NCBI GenBank assembly: GCA_036852015.1
Contig: JAANDG010000151.1
Location: 202,295-266,294, forward strand
Direction of reading: 5' to 3'
DNA from: Pelodera strongyloides
Lineage: Eukaryota; Nematoda; Chromadorea; Rhabditida; Rhabditidae
Length of the DNA stretch: 64,000 nt
Both the position numbers and the translations under genes were made by a program. Under the pieces are notes generated by a model. The model had not been told where the DNA came from. It ran no database searches and saw nothing but the letters and a program-made list of their open reading frames with translations. The stretch's first letter is position 1. Each line of letters starts with the position of its first letter. Below, piece after piece: positions 12,339 through 24,044 of this stretch.

Positions 12339-14536
12339 TTACATCCTTCTGACAGTATCGTAATTGCCTCGTCTGTCCTTGCAGCAGAAACATTTAATAC
12401 AGATGAATGCGATGCATAGTACGGTGGTTATTAGAAGAAGCGCAGCAATCACAACAATCAGGATGCACAGCCAGAGTGGAAGACCGAGGAACCTGCAACC
12501 GGAAAGTTTAAAGGGATATGACACCCGGTTTATAAAACATTCCTGGCACCACCAACACAGAATTTTTCTGCAGCATGCGACAAGCTCTTCTTTGAAGCGA
12601 AATTCCGGCCGGTTTTTGAAACGTATCGTGGACAACTGAACTCTTACGTATTTATGCTAATTTACTCAAATTTGGCTCATGTTCATTTGCGTAAGCTGCT
12701 TGAGAATGATGGTGTACTCGATGTGTTTCAAAAACCGGCCCTTATTCCGGTTTAATCCAGTGTCAATAACATCTTTCTAAAAAAAAACTACCGCACATCT
12801 CCGTTTTTCGTATACTCTCTCGCAGCATAGCCTTTAGTAACATCGTTTGCATATCTTCATCACAAATACATGTTTTATCAGAATTTATCGCTTGTCTAAC
12901 AAGATCCATTTTATTTTTTGACTGGCTTATTTCAGACGTATGTAACAGAATCTGGGGAGAGACGAATGCTGATTTTAATTTTAGTAAATTGAAAATATAT
13001 ATATAAGATTTTTGATCGTGAAATAATCAACAGCAATCGACAGTATTCGCTGCGTAGGAAATCTGCTATGGTAGAAGTAGAAGTAGAAATTATTGGGAAT
13101 GTTGATTTTGAACTAGGCAGCTTGGTGAATCGCCGTTAAATCGTAGAAGACGCTGACGAGGAATGCAAATTGTTATTTATCAACTAGACCGCGTTTAGTA
13201 ATCAAGCATATGTTGTCCGCTTTAGACTATGACAGACAAAACACCATGAGTAATATAAAGTGTGTGAGTCATCCCTTTGAATGACCATTTTAGATTGTAT
13301 GCGAAACTTTTGCAGAAGTTGACCGAATTGATTCACCGGCCTAAGATTTTGGCAAGAGCCCCAACACAGATGGGCTCGATCTTTAGTGTAGCGCGGCACT
13401 GATAACGGTATACATACAAGTGGAAATTATCAACTTATTTTTACCCACTGTTGTGAACCTTTCGCAGTCTCGCTCTTATACCCTTATACGCAGGTAACAA
13501 GTTTGTAGAGCGTAACCTCTATACGTACCATGCAGGCTTCGAATTAAGAAAACCGAAAATAAATCCCAAATATTGAACCTTACCAAGAGTTGTTGTCTGA
13601 TACTTGCACTCTCTTTCCGTCCAATAGTTGGTGGTAATAGTCCAACATGTAGAGAAAAGCTCTCGTTGGCTTCTTCTTCTTCAGCATCTTTTCTAAATTA
13701 GAAATATTTTTAGCTTTTGAGAAATCGATGTAGCTTCTGTGACACTGAAGAAACAGCGGTGGTGCGCTGCGTGGCGCGCGAAATCATGGCGAAGGCGGGG
13801 CGAGATCGAAACTTTGTTTTCCGCGGACCATCAAACTTTCGCGTCATAAGGACCGGTCTCAAAAGATCTTCCAATAATTCCGGGATGGATCTATGTTATT
13901 TCTAAAATGTGATTTTGATCTTTACTTTCCCCGTAAACAACGACCACATTACTAATTGAGCGGAGAAATATTCTCCGTGTTTATACTTATGCTTGTGCTA
14001 TATTGCACTTACGCACTCCCATTTTCTAGTTTATACATAAATATAACATAACATTGATTGCGAACATAAAATGTCGCACAAGTTTTGTCAAGGAAAACCA
14101 AATCGATAAATTTCTATAATTTTATATGATGCACACCTACATACTTTATATAATGTGTCAATAAATTAATATTATTAATTATTAACTCTAACTTAAAAAA
14201 ATGAAATTCTAACTTAAAATAATAGTACATACAAATAAGAAACATTTATGCTTACCGGCATTAACCGTAATTTCCTTGATGACTTCGGGTTTCATGACAC
14301 GTCCGGATACTAGACCGGTTGAGGTCCAGATCTAAAATAATTTTTTTTTATTGTTAATTGTTCTCCCTGAAAAACTGAATCCGTCGATATCATCAAAGAT
14401 CCCTGTATTTTATGCCAAGTCTTTTTGCTTCTCAATTTGTCAACAAAATTCTTTGTAGGTTGAGTCAGCGGTCAGAGGGAATATTCTTGCGAAAACGATA
14501 AAGCGTGTAGCCAAGCAATTCTCAGTTCGCTTTCGC

Positions 14537-14610
<74 letters not shown>

Positions 14611-14640
14611 TACAGGGACACATACAACACACACACCCAG

Positions 14641-14671
<31 letters not shown>

Positions 14672-14709
14672 TACAGGGACACAGACAACACACACACCCA
14701 GACACACAC

Positions 14710-14757
<48 letters not shown>

Positions 14758-15716
14758 GTTTTTACGAACCGCATTATCTTCCACAGAATAGACGATAAGG
14801 ACGTCATCATCGCATTGATCACGATCTTGACGCTTTCTAAGAACTTCGGCAAACTCTTGAACAGCCTTTAGACGATGGTCGTGATCACTGCAAGAATTTT
14901 TTTATTACTACCATAGAATACAAAGTTTGTCTGTTTGTTTGTATTAACGTTACGCTCGAATTGCGGAGGCTGACGGCATCCCAATAAGTCCTAGGTTTTA
15001 TCCTCGATGAGCACTCAAAAAAATCTTATTTTTTTCATAGCCATAGCTTGAAAGTGATTTTTTCTGATAACGAGACTGTACTCGCAACGCGCGTGATAAA
15101 ACGGTGATACTTATTTGTGTCTTTGTTCTTTACGCGTTATTTCGTTGCGGGCGTAACTTACGTGGTGAGAAGGAGAAGTGTGCCTAAGTGCCCTAGCATT
15201 GAGACCCAAATACAGTACTTACTGCTGATTATCGTCAAGCTTCATTCGTTGTACGATGGCCAGAGACACCGTAGTTCCAACACCACCGATACAAGCTCCT
15301 CGATCAGTATCCTCACATAAACACTTGGTGTTCATCACTATTTGATTCAACTTCTGGATCAGTTCAGCGTCTGAAAATATTTTCAATTAATTGCAATATT
15401 ATTCACATATGCGTAGAATCTGTGTACGTATGCACAGCTTTGTACGCGTATGGTTGTGCCGCGTACATGATGCAAAGGGTCCGACTACTTTGGACGTAAG
15501 AAACACCGAAGCTTTCGGTAGAAAGAGAAGAAACCCACGATTCGCAGTAACATTTCCATCGTTCAGTTGTTTCGATGGGTCACATAGTAAAGACGGTGTT
15601 AAAGTTCCACACTCTTCTGGCGATGTTTTTCCATTTGGATACGTTTGTGGTGTGTAGTCCTCGAATGCGACTACCAACGGAATAAGTAGAGAAAGTAGAA
15701 ACTTGGCCGACGTCAT
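12339..15716 (-). CDS. MOLO1-like single-pass membrane protein, gene A (260 aa)
   Basis: Six exons: 15539-15716, 15223-15370, 14770-14887, 14256-14331, 13584-13692, 12339-12492; intron phases 1,2,0,1,2; 783 nt ending in TAA. Residues 1-17 are a signal peptide (MTSAKFLLSLLIPLVVA). Hallmarks of the MOLO1/TPM fold follow: QTYPNG at 24-29, a conserved Cys36, SLLCDP at 42-47, TKCLCEDT in exon 2, QCDDDVLIVYSVEDNA closing exon 3, IWTSTG opening exon 4 and AFLYMLDYYHQLLDG in exon 5. Exon 6 gives a helix of about 28 residues (LWLCILIVVIAALLLITTVL...) followed by Cys-rich CIKCFCCKDRR and a tail of some 15 residues. C. elegans MOLO-1 has this topology and assists levamisole-type acetylcholine receptors; the same role here is inference. 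It is closest to gene B. Intron 3 carries a long (CA)n tract and intron 5 a TTAA foldback element. A retroposon-like repeat lies about 80 bp upstream of the ATG. Confidence 0.88.
12592..12755. mobile_element. TTAA element family GCG-1, copy in gene A intron 5
   Basis: Left end TTGAAGCGAAATTCCGGCCG, right end AAAACCGGCCCTTATTCCGGTTTAA; 164 bp. Confidence 0.78.
14539..14752 (+). repeat. (CA)n microsatellite in gene A intron 3
   Basis: CACACA runs broken by ATACAC and by two near-identical blocks ATACAGGGACACA(T/G)ACAACACACACACCCAGA, about 70 bp apart. Begins 17 bp inside the intron. Confidence 0.95.
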
Positions 15717-15796
15717 TTGATCTGTTATGTTTTTTAGTAATTATGTATTTATGTGTTTTATAGAAAACGACAGTGAACAAATGAAGTTTGAAGTTT

Positions 15797-15928
15797 GAAG
15801 ACGTCGAGCAATTTGTCATCTGGAACTCGTCGCCTACTGCTCAGGACCTCTGCGGAACATGTCATAAGCACACATTGAAATTGAAGTTTGAACTCCCTTG
15901 AATAAAGGTGCACGCACTTGTGGCGTAA
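15797..15928 (+). repeat. Retroposon-like repeat GCGTAAAA, copy upstream of gene A
   Basis: GAAGACGTCGAGCAATTTG ... GGAACTCGTCGCCTACTG ... AATAAAGGTGCACGC ... GGCGTAAAA. Nearly identical to 32472-32602; shorter relative at 42518; inverted relative at 18311. It starts about 80 bp upstream of the gene A ATG. Confidence 0.8.
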
Positions 15929-16505
15929 AAGATTTATAAATGAGGCAAAAGAACACATGAAAGAATATACAAAGTTATAATAAGATCGAAGTCTTCATTC
16001 TTAAACTGGTTTTGTCAAGTGTTCAGAATCAGACAGGCGCCCTTATCAAATAAGAATTATCTCAAATATACTTTAAGAAGCTTCACACTTCAAATCTACT
16101 AATGACTCATAACTTATTTCTGGGTTAGCTTTATCAAAAGTAATCATAAAGTAAAATTGCGGCATAGTACACACACATACACACTGATTAGACTTCCGGT
16201 GGTGAGTAATTCTGACTTGATTGGAATAAATTTTCAACAAATTATAAATAGAACAAATCGATGGGTTATGTGCCTTATGTAAGGCCTTTTCATGGCGCCC
16301 TCTTCACTGATAAGACGTAAACTTCTCTCGTTCGTTGAGTAAACAACACATGCTTAGTCATATTGAAGTTTTATGGCCGGTGACACTGGTTGAAAAGTTT
16401 GATTTGGAATTTTAAACTCGGCGTTGACCTCGGTGGCGTGAAATATAGTTGAGGAAATTTTTTTAAGGAAACATTGAGGAACATCAGTTTACCAACATAG
16501 ACAAT

Positions 16506-16663
16506 AAATGGTGAATTACCAATAATTAGCAATTGATTGAACGATTGATTTGTAGTACTACATATACTGCTTTTAAGACAATATAAATGGTGAATTACCA
16601 ATAATTAGCAATTGATTTAACGATTGATTTGTAGTACTACATATACTGCTTTTACTCTTGATG
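16506..16663 (+). repeat. Tandem duplication of a 79-bp segment
   Basis: 16506-16584 is repeated at 16585-16663 with very few changes (AATGGTGAATTACCAATAAT ... CATATACTGCTTTTA). Confidence 0.88.
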
Positions 16664-17082
16664 TGGTCGGTCCTTATACTTCTCACTATATAGACGTGGT
16701 ATATACGTGCATATACGATATACCAATGTTTCTCACGTTACTTATTAGCTTCACTTTATTGCGAAAAAATAATACTGTTTTATACATACAATCCATTCAG
16801 ATGAGCCAAATACCGACATTTGGGAAAATTTTAAGGCAAACGAAAAATAAAAGACGCCAGTGCGTTTCGTACAGCGAACTTCGGCAAAACTGATTTCAGT
16901 CTTATCGTAAAATCCGATCCAGAGATAATAACGGTCACGCAGGGCAAACGACTGTTTTCAATAACACTTGTTTATATATTTCCACATCACACTTGAAGGG
17001 TTATTGTCCAAAATTAAGTTACACGAACTATCATTGGTCATGTAACTTCCGTGAGTACACTCCGGGGCGGGTGGTTCACAAA

Positions 17083-17146
17083 GGGCCGGGTGGTTCAATG
17101 GCTAGCGCGCTAACTCAACGCGGGTTCGAGTCTCGCCCGTGACACC
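17083..17146 (+). pseudogene. tRNA-like fragment, shortened between A and B boxes
   Basis: A-box TGGTTCAATGG followed by CTAGCGCG, and B-box GGTTCGAGTCTC, but only about 33 bases separate the boxes, so the anticodon arm is largely lost. Either a tRNA pseudogene or the head of a tRNA-derived SINE; AATAATAAA follows near 17190. Confidence 0.45.
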
Positions 17147-17844
17147 TTTGAGCGAAGAACTGTTTCGTGCTAATAAGCTGTATATTGTGGTAAATAATAA
17201 AATGTGCAGAAATTAAACACCAGACTTGACATACTATTCGTCAATTTTTCGGATTTTGTATCCAGGCCCTACGTTGTCGACCGCGTTATGCTTTACTTCT
17301 ACACCTCTAAAAGTTGGGCGCGCGCGCGTTGTACACACAACGCGCATATTACTAGCGGGCCGTACTGCGCGGCTGCACGTAAATTATGCATTATGCTTAC
17401 GCTCTGTGCTTACGGCTACCCGCGCTCTGCTTGTCCGTAAAAGTATCATAGCGCTCGTTTACCTGAGATCATTTCTCTTTAGAAACCCGGGTATCATGTC
17501 GTGTTATGAAATCAAAACCGTTTGTGTCAACTCGCCGAAACTCCGGATGTTGTACAGAAGTTTGGAGCCTGCTAAAAATCATGAAAAGTTTCAGACAATA
17601 TAATAACATGTTTATTTATTTTTGGTCATTACCCGACAAACTTTTATGAAAGATCAATTAAAGCAGGTCAATAAACAAAAAAAGAACAAATAGTCAACCG
17701 CAATGATTATTAATTAAACAAAGTTATAAAAAAGAAGCGAAAGAAGCAATTGATTGAAGGCATTATGCTCAAAAACATGAACCGCATTATGCATAAAGCA
17801 ACAACGTCGAGATATTTAAGGCATCATGCTCAATAATATGATCC

Positions 17845-17892
17845 GCTTAAGCCTAAGCCTAAGCCTAAGCCTAGGCCTAATCCTAAGCCTAA
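17845..17892 (-). repeat. Interstitial telomere-type repeat (TTAGGC)n
   Basis: Eight hexamers on the plus strand: GCTTAA, then GCCTAA with two variants (GCCTAG, TCCTAA). The complement is TTAGGC, the nematode telomere repeat. It lies between genes A and B, well away from any window edge. Confidence 0.9.
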
Positions 17893-18310
17893 GTGAAATC
17901 TCCTTCGAGTCACAAAACCGTGTCGACTTTAGCATACTGAAAGGCTTCAATAAGTTGCAAGCTCTTGCTGCAGCGATCCAAACTCGCGTAGTGTATTCAA
18001 AAGGTGCTTGTATGCATTTTGGGAGCAGATTTTGAGGAAACGTGAATAATGGTGGCATTCGTTTCTAGGAAACAGGTTCTACAGTCTACTTTATGCTTTA
18101 TGTTCATCGCGTTACATTCATAAAGCCAACGAGCCTAGATATCAAGCAACTTGCTTTTTCTACTGGTGCTACCTGCAAGTAAGTACAATATCACCGAGTG
18201 GGTGCAGCACACCGAACAGCGCGTACACCAACAACCAACAAGACATGGGCGGAAAATATAGTAATCGAATTTACATAAGGGCAATTAAACAGCTTAATAA
18301 ATAAAGCCTC

Positions 18311-18393
18311 TTTTACGCCTCAAGTTGAGTTGCCTAGAACATGTTCCGCAAAGGTCCGGAGAAGTGGGTGACGAGTTCCAGATGACAAATTGG
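18311..18393 (-). repeat. Retroposon-like repeat GCGTAAAA, diverged inverted copy
   Basis: TTTTACGCCTCAAGTTGAG ... AACATGTTCCGCAAAGGTCC ... GGGTGACGAGTTCCAGATG, the reverse complement of the family at 15797 and 32472. Confidence 0.7.
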
Positions 18394-18663
18394 GCTAACT
18401 AGGAGCAAGAGTGATCGCCCAAGATTCCCTCGCCGGGTGGTGCTTTCAAAGTTGTCACGGGCCAGAGTCCAACCCGGGCCAAACCAATCAAGAGTTATAA
18501 CGAGCATTGGTTGCCCATTGAAAGCGTCTGCGCTAAGCAGTCAGCCGACCCGAGTGCGAATCCAACCGCACACGACCACTCAAGGCAACCCGGCGGAGAA
18601 AATCATAGTGACTCACCCATTGCTTAGCCTATAGGCCGAGCGATTGCTCCTTTCGTCTCGTCT

Positions 18664-20795
18664 TCAAACATCAGAATGATCAGAATGAAGACGTTCACGT
18701 GATTGCTGTTGCTGATAGCAACTAGTACTACCATCATCGTCTTCGTTGTCCTTACCGCAGCAGTACTCAGCGCATAAGAGTCCAATGCATATAAAAATTG
18801 CAATTGTGATTAGCCCAAGTACAATGATACATATGATCATAGGAAGTGTGAGGTCGGCGGTCCTGCAAAGGGGATATTGTTATTCAATGGGAATTAACAG
18901 CCATTTTGCCATTTTGCCATAATAGCCGTTGCTGCCATTTTGAGCAAGAAGCCTTAAAGCGAAATGCTAGCCCCTTTGGAAAATTTGCATATGATAAGCA
19001 AATCCTACGTATCCTATGCCAATTTTGTACGATCATTTAGAATCGGCAATTATAATAACCGGACACTCCATATTATCATATTTTTTTTGCATATTAAAGG
19101 GATGGGCTCACTACAAAATCACCTTGTTTTTATGCTTTCGTTTGATTGTACAAAGGTAAAATAAAACAAAGAGCATAAAAAAAGTTTCTTGAATTACTCC
19201 CTAGGGAAGATATTAGGTAAAAAGGGTGAGTATTGATCTATCTTCCGGTAACGTGAGTAAACAAGATAAACTAGGGAAGCTAAGAGATATGGCTGAAACA
19301 CACTGTTTTGAGCAAAATAAACTGTAGTTTCCATCGTTTATTTTACTTAAAACAATGAAAAACAGTGTGTTTCAGCCATAGCTCTTAGCTTCCCTAGTTT
19401 ATCTTGTTCACTCACGTTATCGGAAAAAAGATCAATACTCACCCTTTTTACCTAATATCTTCCCTAGGGAGTAATTCAAGAAAATTTTTTTATGCTCTTT
19501 GTTTTATTTTACCTTTGTACAATCAAACGAAAGCATAAAAACAAGGTGATTTTGTAGTGAGCCCATCCCTTTAAAGGGAATATGTATGCCCTTTTTGAAG
19601 TTAAGCTGTATTAATAGAATGTGTGTTCCTCATTAAGGAAACAGCAACAAAAATTGTTAAAAGTTTCCCATTTAAAAGAAAATGATTTTCAAAGTTCATC
19701 TTTTCCATAGTAAACGCGTTGCTTGACCCCCTGGCTTACACGGCAGTGCTGATGGAGCAAAAAATTTTGCATATGTGTGCATACATCGGCATATAGCATG
19801 CAACAGCGACATATTTGCATGCAAATGAGAATATTCGAATTTACATATTCAGTCGCCTACTTAAATCTGGTGTGGAAACTCTAGTTTCGCAGTTGTTTTG
19901 CTCATTTTGAGTGCCTACATATTCCCTTTAAGTCGGAAGCTGTAGTATGCGTTAAGTTGTGTGAACTCAAAGCATTTTGCTAGTATTATAAGCGACAATC
20001 TTAAACTTGCAAGAAGTCTGATTAACTCTTTTTTTTTTGAAACACAAATGTACGTTCATACGAAGTGTCCGGACATGATACTTGCCTTATCTAATATCTA
20101 TATCTACAAAATGTTCACATGTGGAGTAAACTAGTATGGAGAAGCCTGACCCTTTATTATTTTGCGTTTTGCAACTGGTGTGACTTGATTGAATGATGCT
20201 GAATATTATTCATGTTTTGTTACGCATTTTATTGTCTGTTTTTCCAAATAGCCATATTCGTAAGAGAAAAGGACTGTGAATACATTTTGTCATACCAAGA
20301 TGATTGATCTGACACGTGTATTGCCCTCCGATCCAAAAGCTGATGGTAATGATCAAACATGTAGAGAAAGGCTTGTGTCGGCTTCTTGTTGTTCAACATC
20401 TTTCCTAAATAATAAAAATTAAAGAACTGAGATTCTTATTCAATTTTTTTGGAAACAATGCTGCATTATTGTATACAATTGTGTACAGTGGCTTTGAGTC
20501 CTCAGAGTTCTAGATTACTATGCATTATTTTTGTAAGCTGATGTCGATTGAATTTAAGAAATGCAGAAATGTGAAATTTACCTGCGATAACTGCAATTTC
20601 ATTTATGACTTTTGGTGTAATTACTCGTCCGGAAACTGCGCCAGTTGCAACGCGTATCTGAAATAAAACAACCTACTAATTACATAGTTAGGTGCTCAAT
20701 GTTCCCCCACACACAAGCACGCCCACACAAGCACGCCCACACAAGCACGCCCACACACACACACACACACACAAGCACGCCCACACAAGCACGCC

Positions 20796-20829
<34 letters not shown>

Positions 20830-23800
20830 CACAACACAACACACACACTCACACACACACACACACACACACACAAACAAAACAAACACAAACAACAAAC
20901 AAACACACAAACAAACAAACAAAAACACAAACACCAAACACACACACACACACACAGACACACACACATACACACACAAACACCAAACAATAACACACCC
21001 CGCACTCACACACACAACCCACACACACACACCCATACTACACACACACACACACACCACACACCACACTATATATATATATATATATATATATAGATAT
21101 TTATATACACAAACGAACCGCGTTGTCGTCCACTGAGTAAACAATGAGGACATCATCGTCACATTGGCCGCGGTTTTGACGCTTTCTGAGGTCTTCTGCA
21201 AATTCTTGGACCGCCCTTAGACGAGCGTCGCGATCACTGTAATTGTCTCACTATATTCGCGAATTCCCACTTTAAACTTTTTTTAATGTAAGTTTTGTCA
21301 ATATTTCGTCATATGGATGCTGCGGAAAATAATTATTTAAGATTTATTTAAAATTGTCTGTGCGTTTTTGTTATTACCGGCCTTGCGCGGGCTTTTCATG
21401 AATTCGCGCACAGTTGGCTCGGTCCACATTATATTTCATGGTACGATTACGGTACCTGGCCTTCGCGCCAAGATTCAAATTTAAATCGGGCGGGTGTTAC
21501 AAAATAATCAATACTAAGAGAATTTGGGCCATGGCGGGTCGGAAAGCATAAGTGCCTCTACCGTCCACCGGCGTCCAGTCTCTATATCTTGTTATCAGTT
21601 TTTGTGTTGCTTATTATTCAGCCACTGAGCTGATGAGGGTCAGGCTGTTTTTTTCCCGTCTTCAGTTAAGACCCGAAACGGAATAAATATTAATTTATTA
21701 TTATTTAATTGTTATTTAATAGATTTTTTCTCTATGTTCCTCTTAGTTCTGTACTTTTTTAATGTTTTTAACTAACTACCTTTGGACGAAAAACCCCGAA
21801 ATGGGTTTCATATCGCTTTAAAGTCTTTAAAGTTTAAAGTTACAAATACCGGTCAGTTTTTGAAACATATCGACTACGACTGCATACATATATATCATGC
21901 GCAAATGAGCGTGATTATAATAACAAATCCACCACTGTCACATAAATACATAAGAACACAGGAAAGCCAAAACCTCGATTTCGTCCCGATCAAGGACGGT
22001 TTTTTTGAGGGACTTGACCGAGGCGAAATCGGGATTTTTGGTTTCCTATGAAGGCAGTTGTCCACCATGTGTTTCAAGGATTTCAAGGATTGTCCGCTAC
22101 TTATTTTTAAATGAAACTATTTGTCCGTTTGGAAAAGTTAATTATTCTCCAAATGATAAATTAAATGTTATCGTAAGGCACAAATCTCGGCACTACGCAT
22201 CAACACGAATGTAAGATCAATACAAAAAATACAATGAGCAAATGTAATGTGCATCTCACAGTGGTCGTGGGTTTATTGTGTGTTAACACAACAAGTTCTC
22301 GTTTATGGTTTCTGTGTTGTACAAACTGTGATAACGCTTTATGCGGAACCTGTCGATCCATAATAGCGCCCGTGTTTTGAAATTTTGAGCTTCCTATATT
22401 TTGATTCGCAAAAGGCTCTGACAACATGGACAGTTTTGGCTAGAATTCTTACAGCCGAATATTGTCGTTTCTCCGTATACGTGGCACAATGGCCAATGAT
22501 ATCGTTGCTCCATTACCAGCAACACATTCTCCTCGACTAGTATCTTCACAGAGGCACTTGCTATCCGTCTTTATTTGATTCAACTTCTGGATCAGCTCAG
22601 CGTCTGAAAATGGTTCTAATAATAAATTATACGCACTATATGCATTCATTTTGTGTAGGAATGTATTATGTTCTGCCAAATTGTCACAAAATGTAATGGA
22701 AAGAAAGTTAAATTGCAAGATGCTGCCATGTGCACAGATGCAAGATGCTGTCACGTGCAGTCTTTGCTGCATGATGCTGTCACATGCAGTCTTTACTTTA
22801 CAGCAATATGCTGTCACGTGCAATCTTTACTAAGATGCTGTCACGCGAAGTTCTTTACTGCAAGATGCTGTCACGTGCAGTCTTTACTGCAAGATGCTGT
22901 CACGTGCAGGGATGCAAGATGCTGTCACGTGCAGTCTTTACTGCAAGATGCTGTCACGTGCAGTGTTTACTGCAAGATGCTGTCACGTGCAGTCTTTACT
23001 GATTTGTGATCATTTGGGCGCATTAAATAACTCACAGGTCAAAAATTTACAGCGTTTTACAGAATGTACAAAACGCACGTAAACGTAAAGGTCAAGAAGT
23101 CAAGTATGAGTGATGTGTGATCATTTAATATTAATTAGCTTATAATTCAATCTTCTTTCTCGTTCATTACAATAGTTGGCTTCATCAGACCTTTGAAAGA
23201 GTTATTCTTCAACACAAGAAAAAAGAACGAACAATTGCTAGTTTCCGCATTATTCCTTCTCTGCGGAAAAGCTTGAGAATTGCAATAGGACGGCCAGCAA
23301 GTACACCAAATGCATGATGATTTTTCTCCAAGTTTAGCAATTCGAACAGACTGAAATCCGAGTTGTTTCTGATTCCCTTTCGGATCAGAAAGCAATGCAT
23401 AACCAGTTCGAAAGTGCATATCAATAAGATGCTGTCACGTGCAGTGTTTACTGCAAGATGCTGTCACGTGCAGTGTTTACTGCAAGATGCTGTCACGTGC
23501 AGTGTGTACTGCAAGATGCTGTCACTTGCAGTCTTTACTAAGATGCTGTCACGCGCAGTCTTTACTGCAAGATGCTGTCACGTGCAGGGATGCAAGATGC
23601 TGTCACGTGCAGGTTTACTGCAAGATGCTGTCACGTGCAGTGTGTACTGCAAGATGCTGTCACTTGCAGTCTTTACTAAGATGATGTCACGCGCAGTCTT
23701 TACTGCAAGATGCTGTCACGTGCAGGGATGCAAGATGCTGTCACGTGCAGTGTTTACTGCAAGATGCTGTCACGCGCAGTGTTTACTGCAAGATGCTGTC

Positions 23801-24044
23801 ACGTGCAGTCTTAATGAGTATAAATGCAAAATCAAGTAAAAGAACAAAAAGGAAATAGCTCACGATTGGCGTTAACATTTCCATCATTGAGTTGTTTTGA
23901 AGGATCGCATAGTAGAGAAGGAGTCAATGTTCCACATTCTTGAGGTGACTTCAGTCCATTTGGATATGTTTGTGGTGAATAGTTCCCGAAAGCGGTTCGA
24001 AGAATCAGAATAAATTGCCAAAGAAAGAACTTGGCTGACGTCAT
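18664..24044 (-). CDS. MOLO1-like single-pass membrane protein, gene B (277 aa)
   Basis: Six exons: 23864-24044, 22453-22603, 21119-21236, 20582-20657, 20296-20404, 18664-18862; phases 1,2,0,1,2; 834 nt ending in TGA. It is the near-duplicate of gene A: the same MTSAKF start, QTYPNG, SLLCDPSKQLNDGN and AELIQKLNQI segments, and exons 3, 4 and 5 of identical length (118, 76, 109 nt). Exon 2 has KCLCEDTSRGEC; exon 3 ends QCDDDVLIVYSVDDNA; exon 5 has AFLYMFDHYHQLLD. Exon 6 encodes a helix (LPMIICIIVLGLITIAIFIC) followed by CAEYCC and a polar tail with an acidic stretch and QQQQ, unrelated to the tail of A. Intron 1 (1260 bp) contains two arrays of a 29-bp minisatellite with CACGTG cores; intron 3 holds a (CA)n/(TA)n tract at the same place as in A; intron 5 holds two adjacent TTAA elements. 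A TTTATA motif lies about 13 bp before the ATG. Role as for A, by family only. Confidence 0.88.
18954..19033. mobile_element. TTAA foldback family GCG-2, left half only
   Basis: TTAAAGCGAAATGCTAGCCC through TTTTGTACGATCA, matching the left arm of 9670-9840. The right arm is absent. It lies in gene B intron 5. Confidence 0.8.
19094..19574. mobile_element. TTAA foldback family GGGA-TGG (TTAAAGGGATGGGCTCACTAC), copy
   Basis: 481-bp palindrome: TTAAAGGGATGGGCTCACTA ... TAGTGAGCCCATCCCTTTAA, arms of more than 200 bp with the centre near 19333. Same family as 41291-41762. In gene B intron 5. Confidence 0.92.
19571..19931. mobile_element. TTAA element family GGGA-ATA (TTAAAGGGAATATGTA), copy
   Basis: 361 bp, ends TTAAAGGGAATATGTATGCC and TGCCTACATATTCCCTTTAA; only the ends are inverted. 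Shares the TTAA at 19571-19574 with the element on its left. Related copy 46111-46456. Confidence 0.9.
20709..21095 (+). repeat. (CA)n / (TA)n compound repeat in gene B intron 3
   Basis: Starts with repeated CACACAAGCACGCC units, passes through CAAACAAA and CACACA runs, and ends in (TA)12 near 21070-21093. It occupies most of intron 3, the same intron as the (CA)n of gene A. Confidence 0.95.
22717..23000 (+). repeat. Minisatellite array 1, 29-bp unit with CACGTG core, gene B intron 1
   Basis: Ten units of AAGATGCTGTCACGTGCAG + TCTTTACTGC with variants (25-bp form ending GGATGC, 27-bp form). Seven units keep CACGTG. The open frames across it are repeat artefacts. Confidence 0.95.
23426..23815 (+). 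repeat. Minisatellite array 2, same 29-bp unit with higher-order pattern
   Basis: Fourteen units starting at 23426, 23455, 23484 and so on. Units 3-6 (variants GTGTGTA, CACTTG, CGCGCAG, GGGATGC) recur in order as units 8-11, a 138-bp higher-order repeat. Nine units keep CACGTG. The 425 bp between the two arrays is unrelated sequence with no gene seen. Confidence 0.95.

Larger units (their letters stand above)
15717..18663. other. Intergenic interval between genes A and B
   Basis: Upstream region of gene A and 3' flank of gene B. Contains one retroposon-like repeat, a tandem duplication (16506-16663), a tRNA-like fragment (17083-17146), TTAGGC-type repeats (17845-17892) and an inverted copy of the retroposon-like repeat (18311-18393). 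I see no gene. Confidence 0.6.

Noticed and set aside
14440..14852. Cys/Val-rich minus-strand frames of up to 126 codons
   Set aside because: They read through the (CA)n tract of gene A intron 3; only the exon 3 part (14770-14887) is coding, in one of these frames.
20645..21201. Thr/His-rich and Cys/Val-rich frames of up to 173 codons
   Set aside because: They come from the (CA)n repeat of gene B intron 3; only 21119-21236 is real exon.
22717..23815. CRISPR-like array
   Set aside because: Units are contiguous without unique spacers, diverge gradually, and the context is a eukaryotic intron without cas genes.
22668..23839. Frames with repeated MLSRAVFTARCCHVQ units, resembling a repeat protein
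   Set aside because: The 29-bp unit shifts frame at each copy and the frames stop at every unit variant; it lies inside an intron. It is a minisatellite, not a protein-coding repeat.
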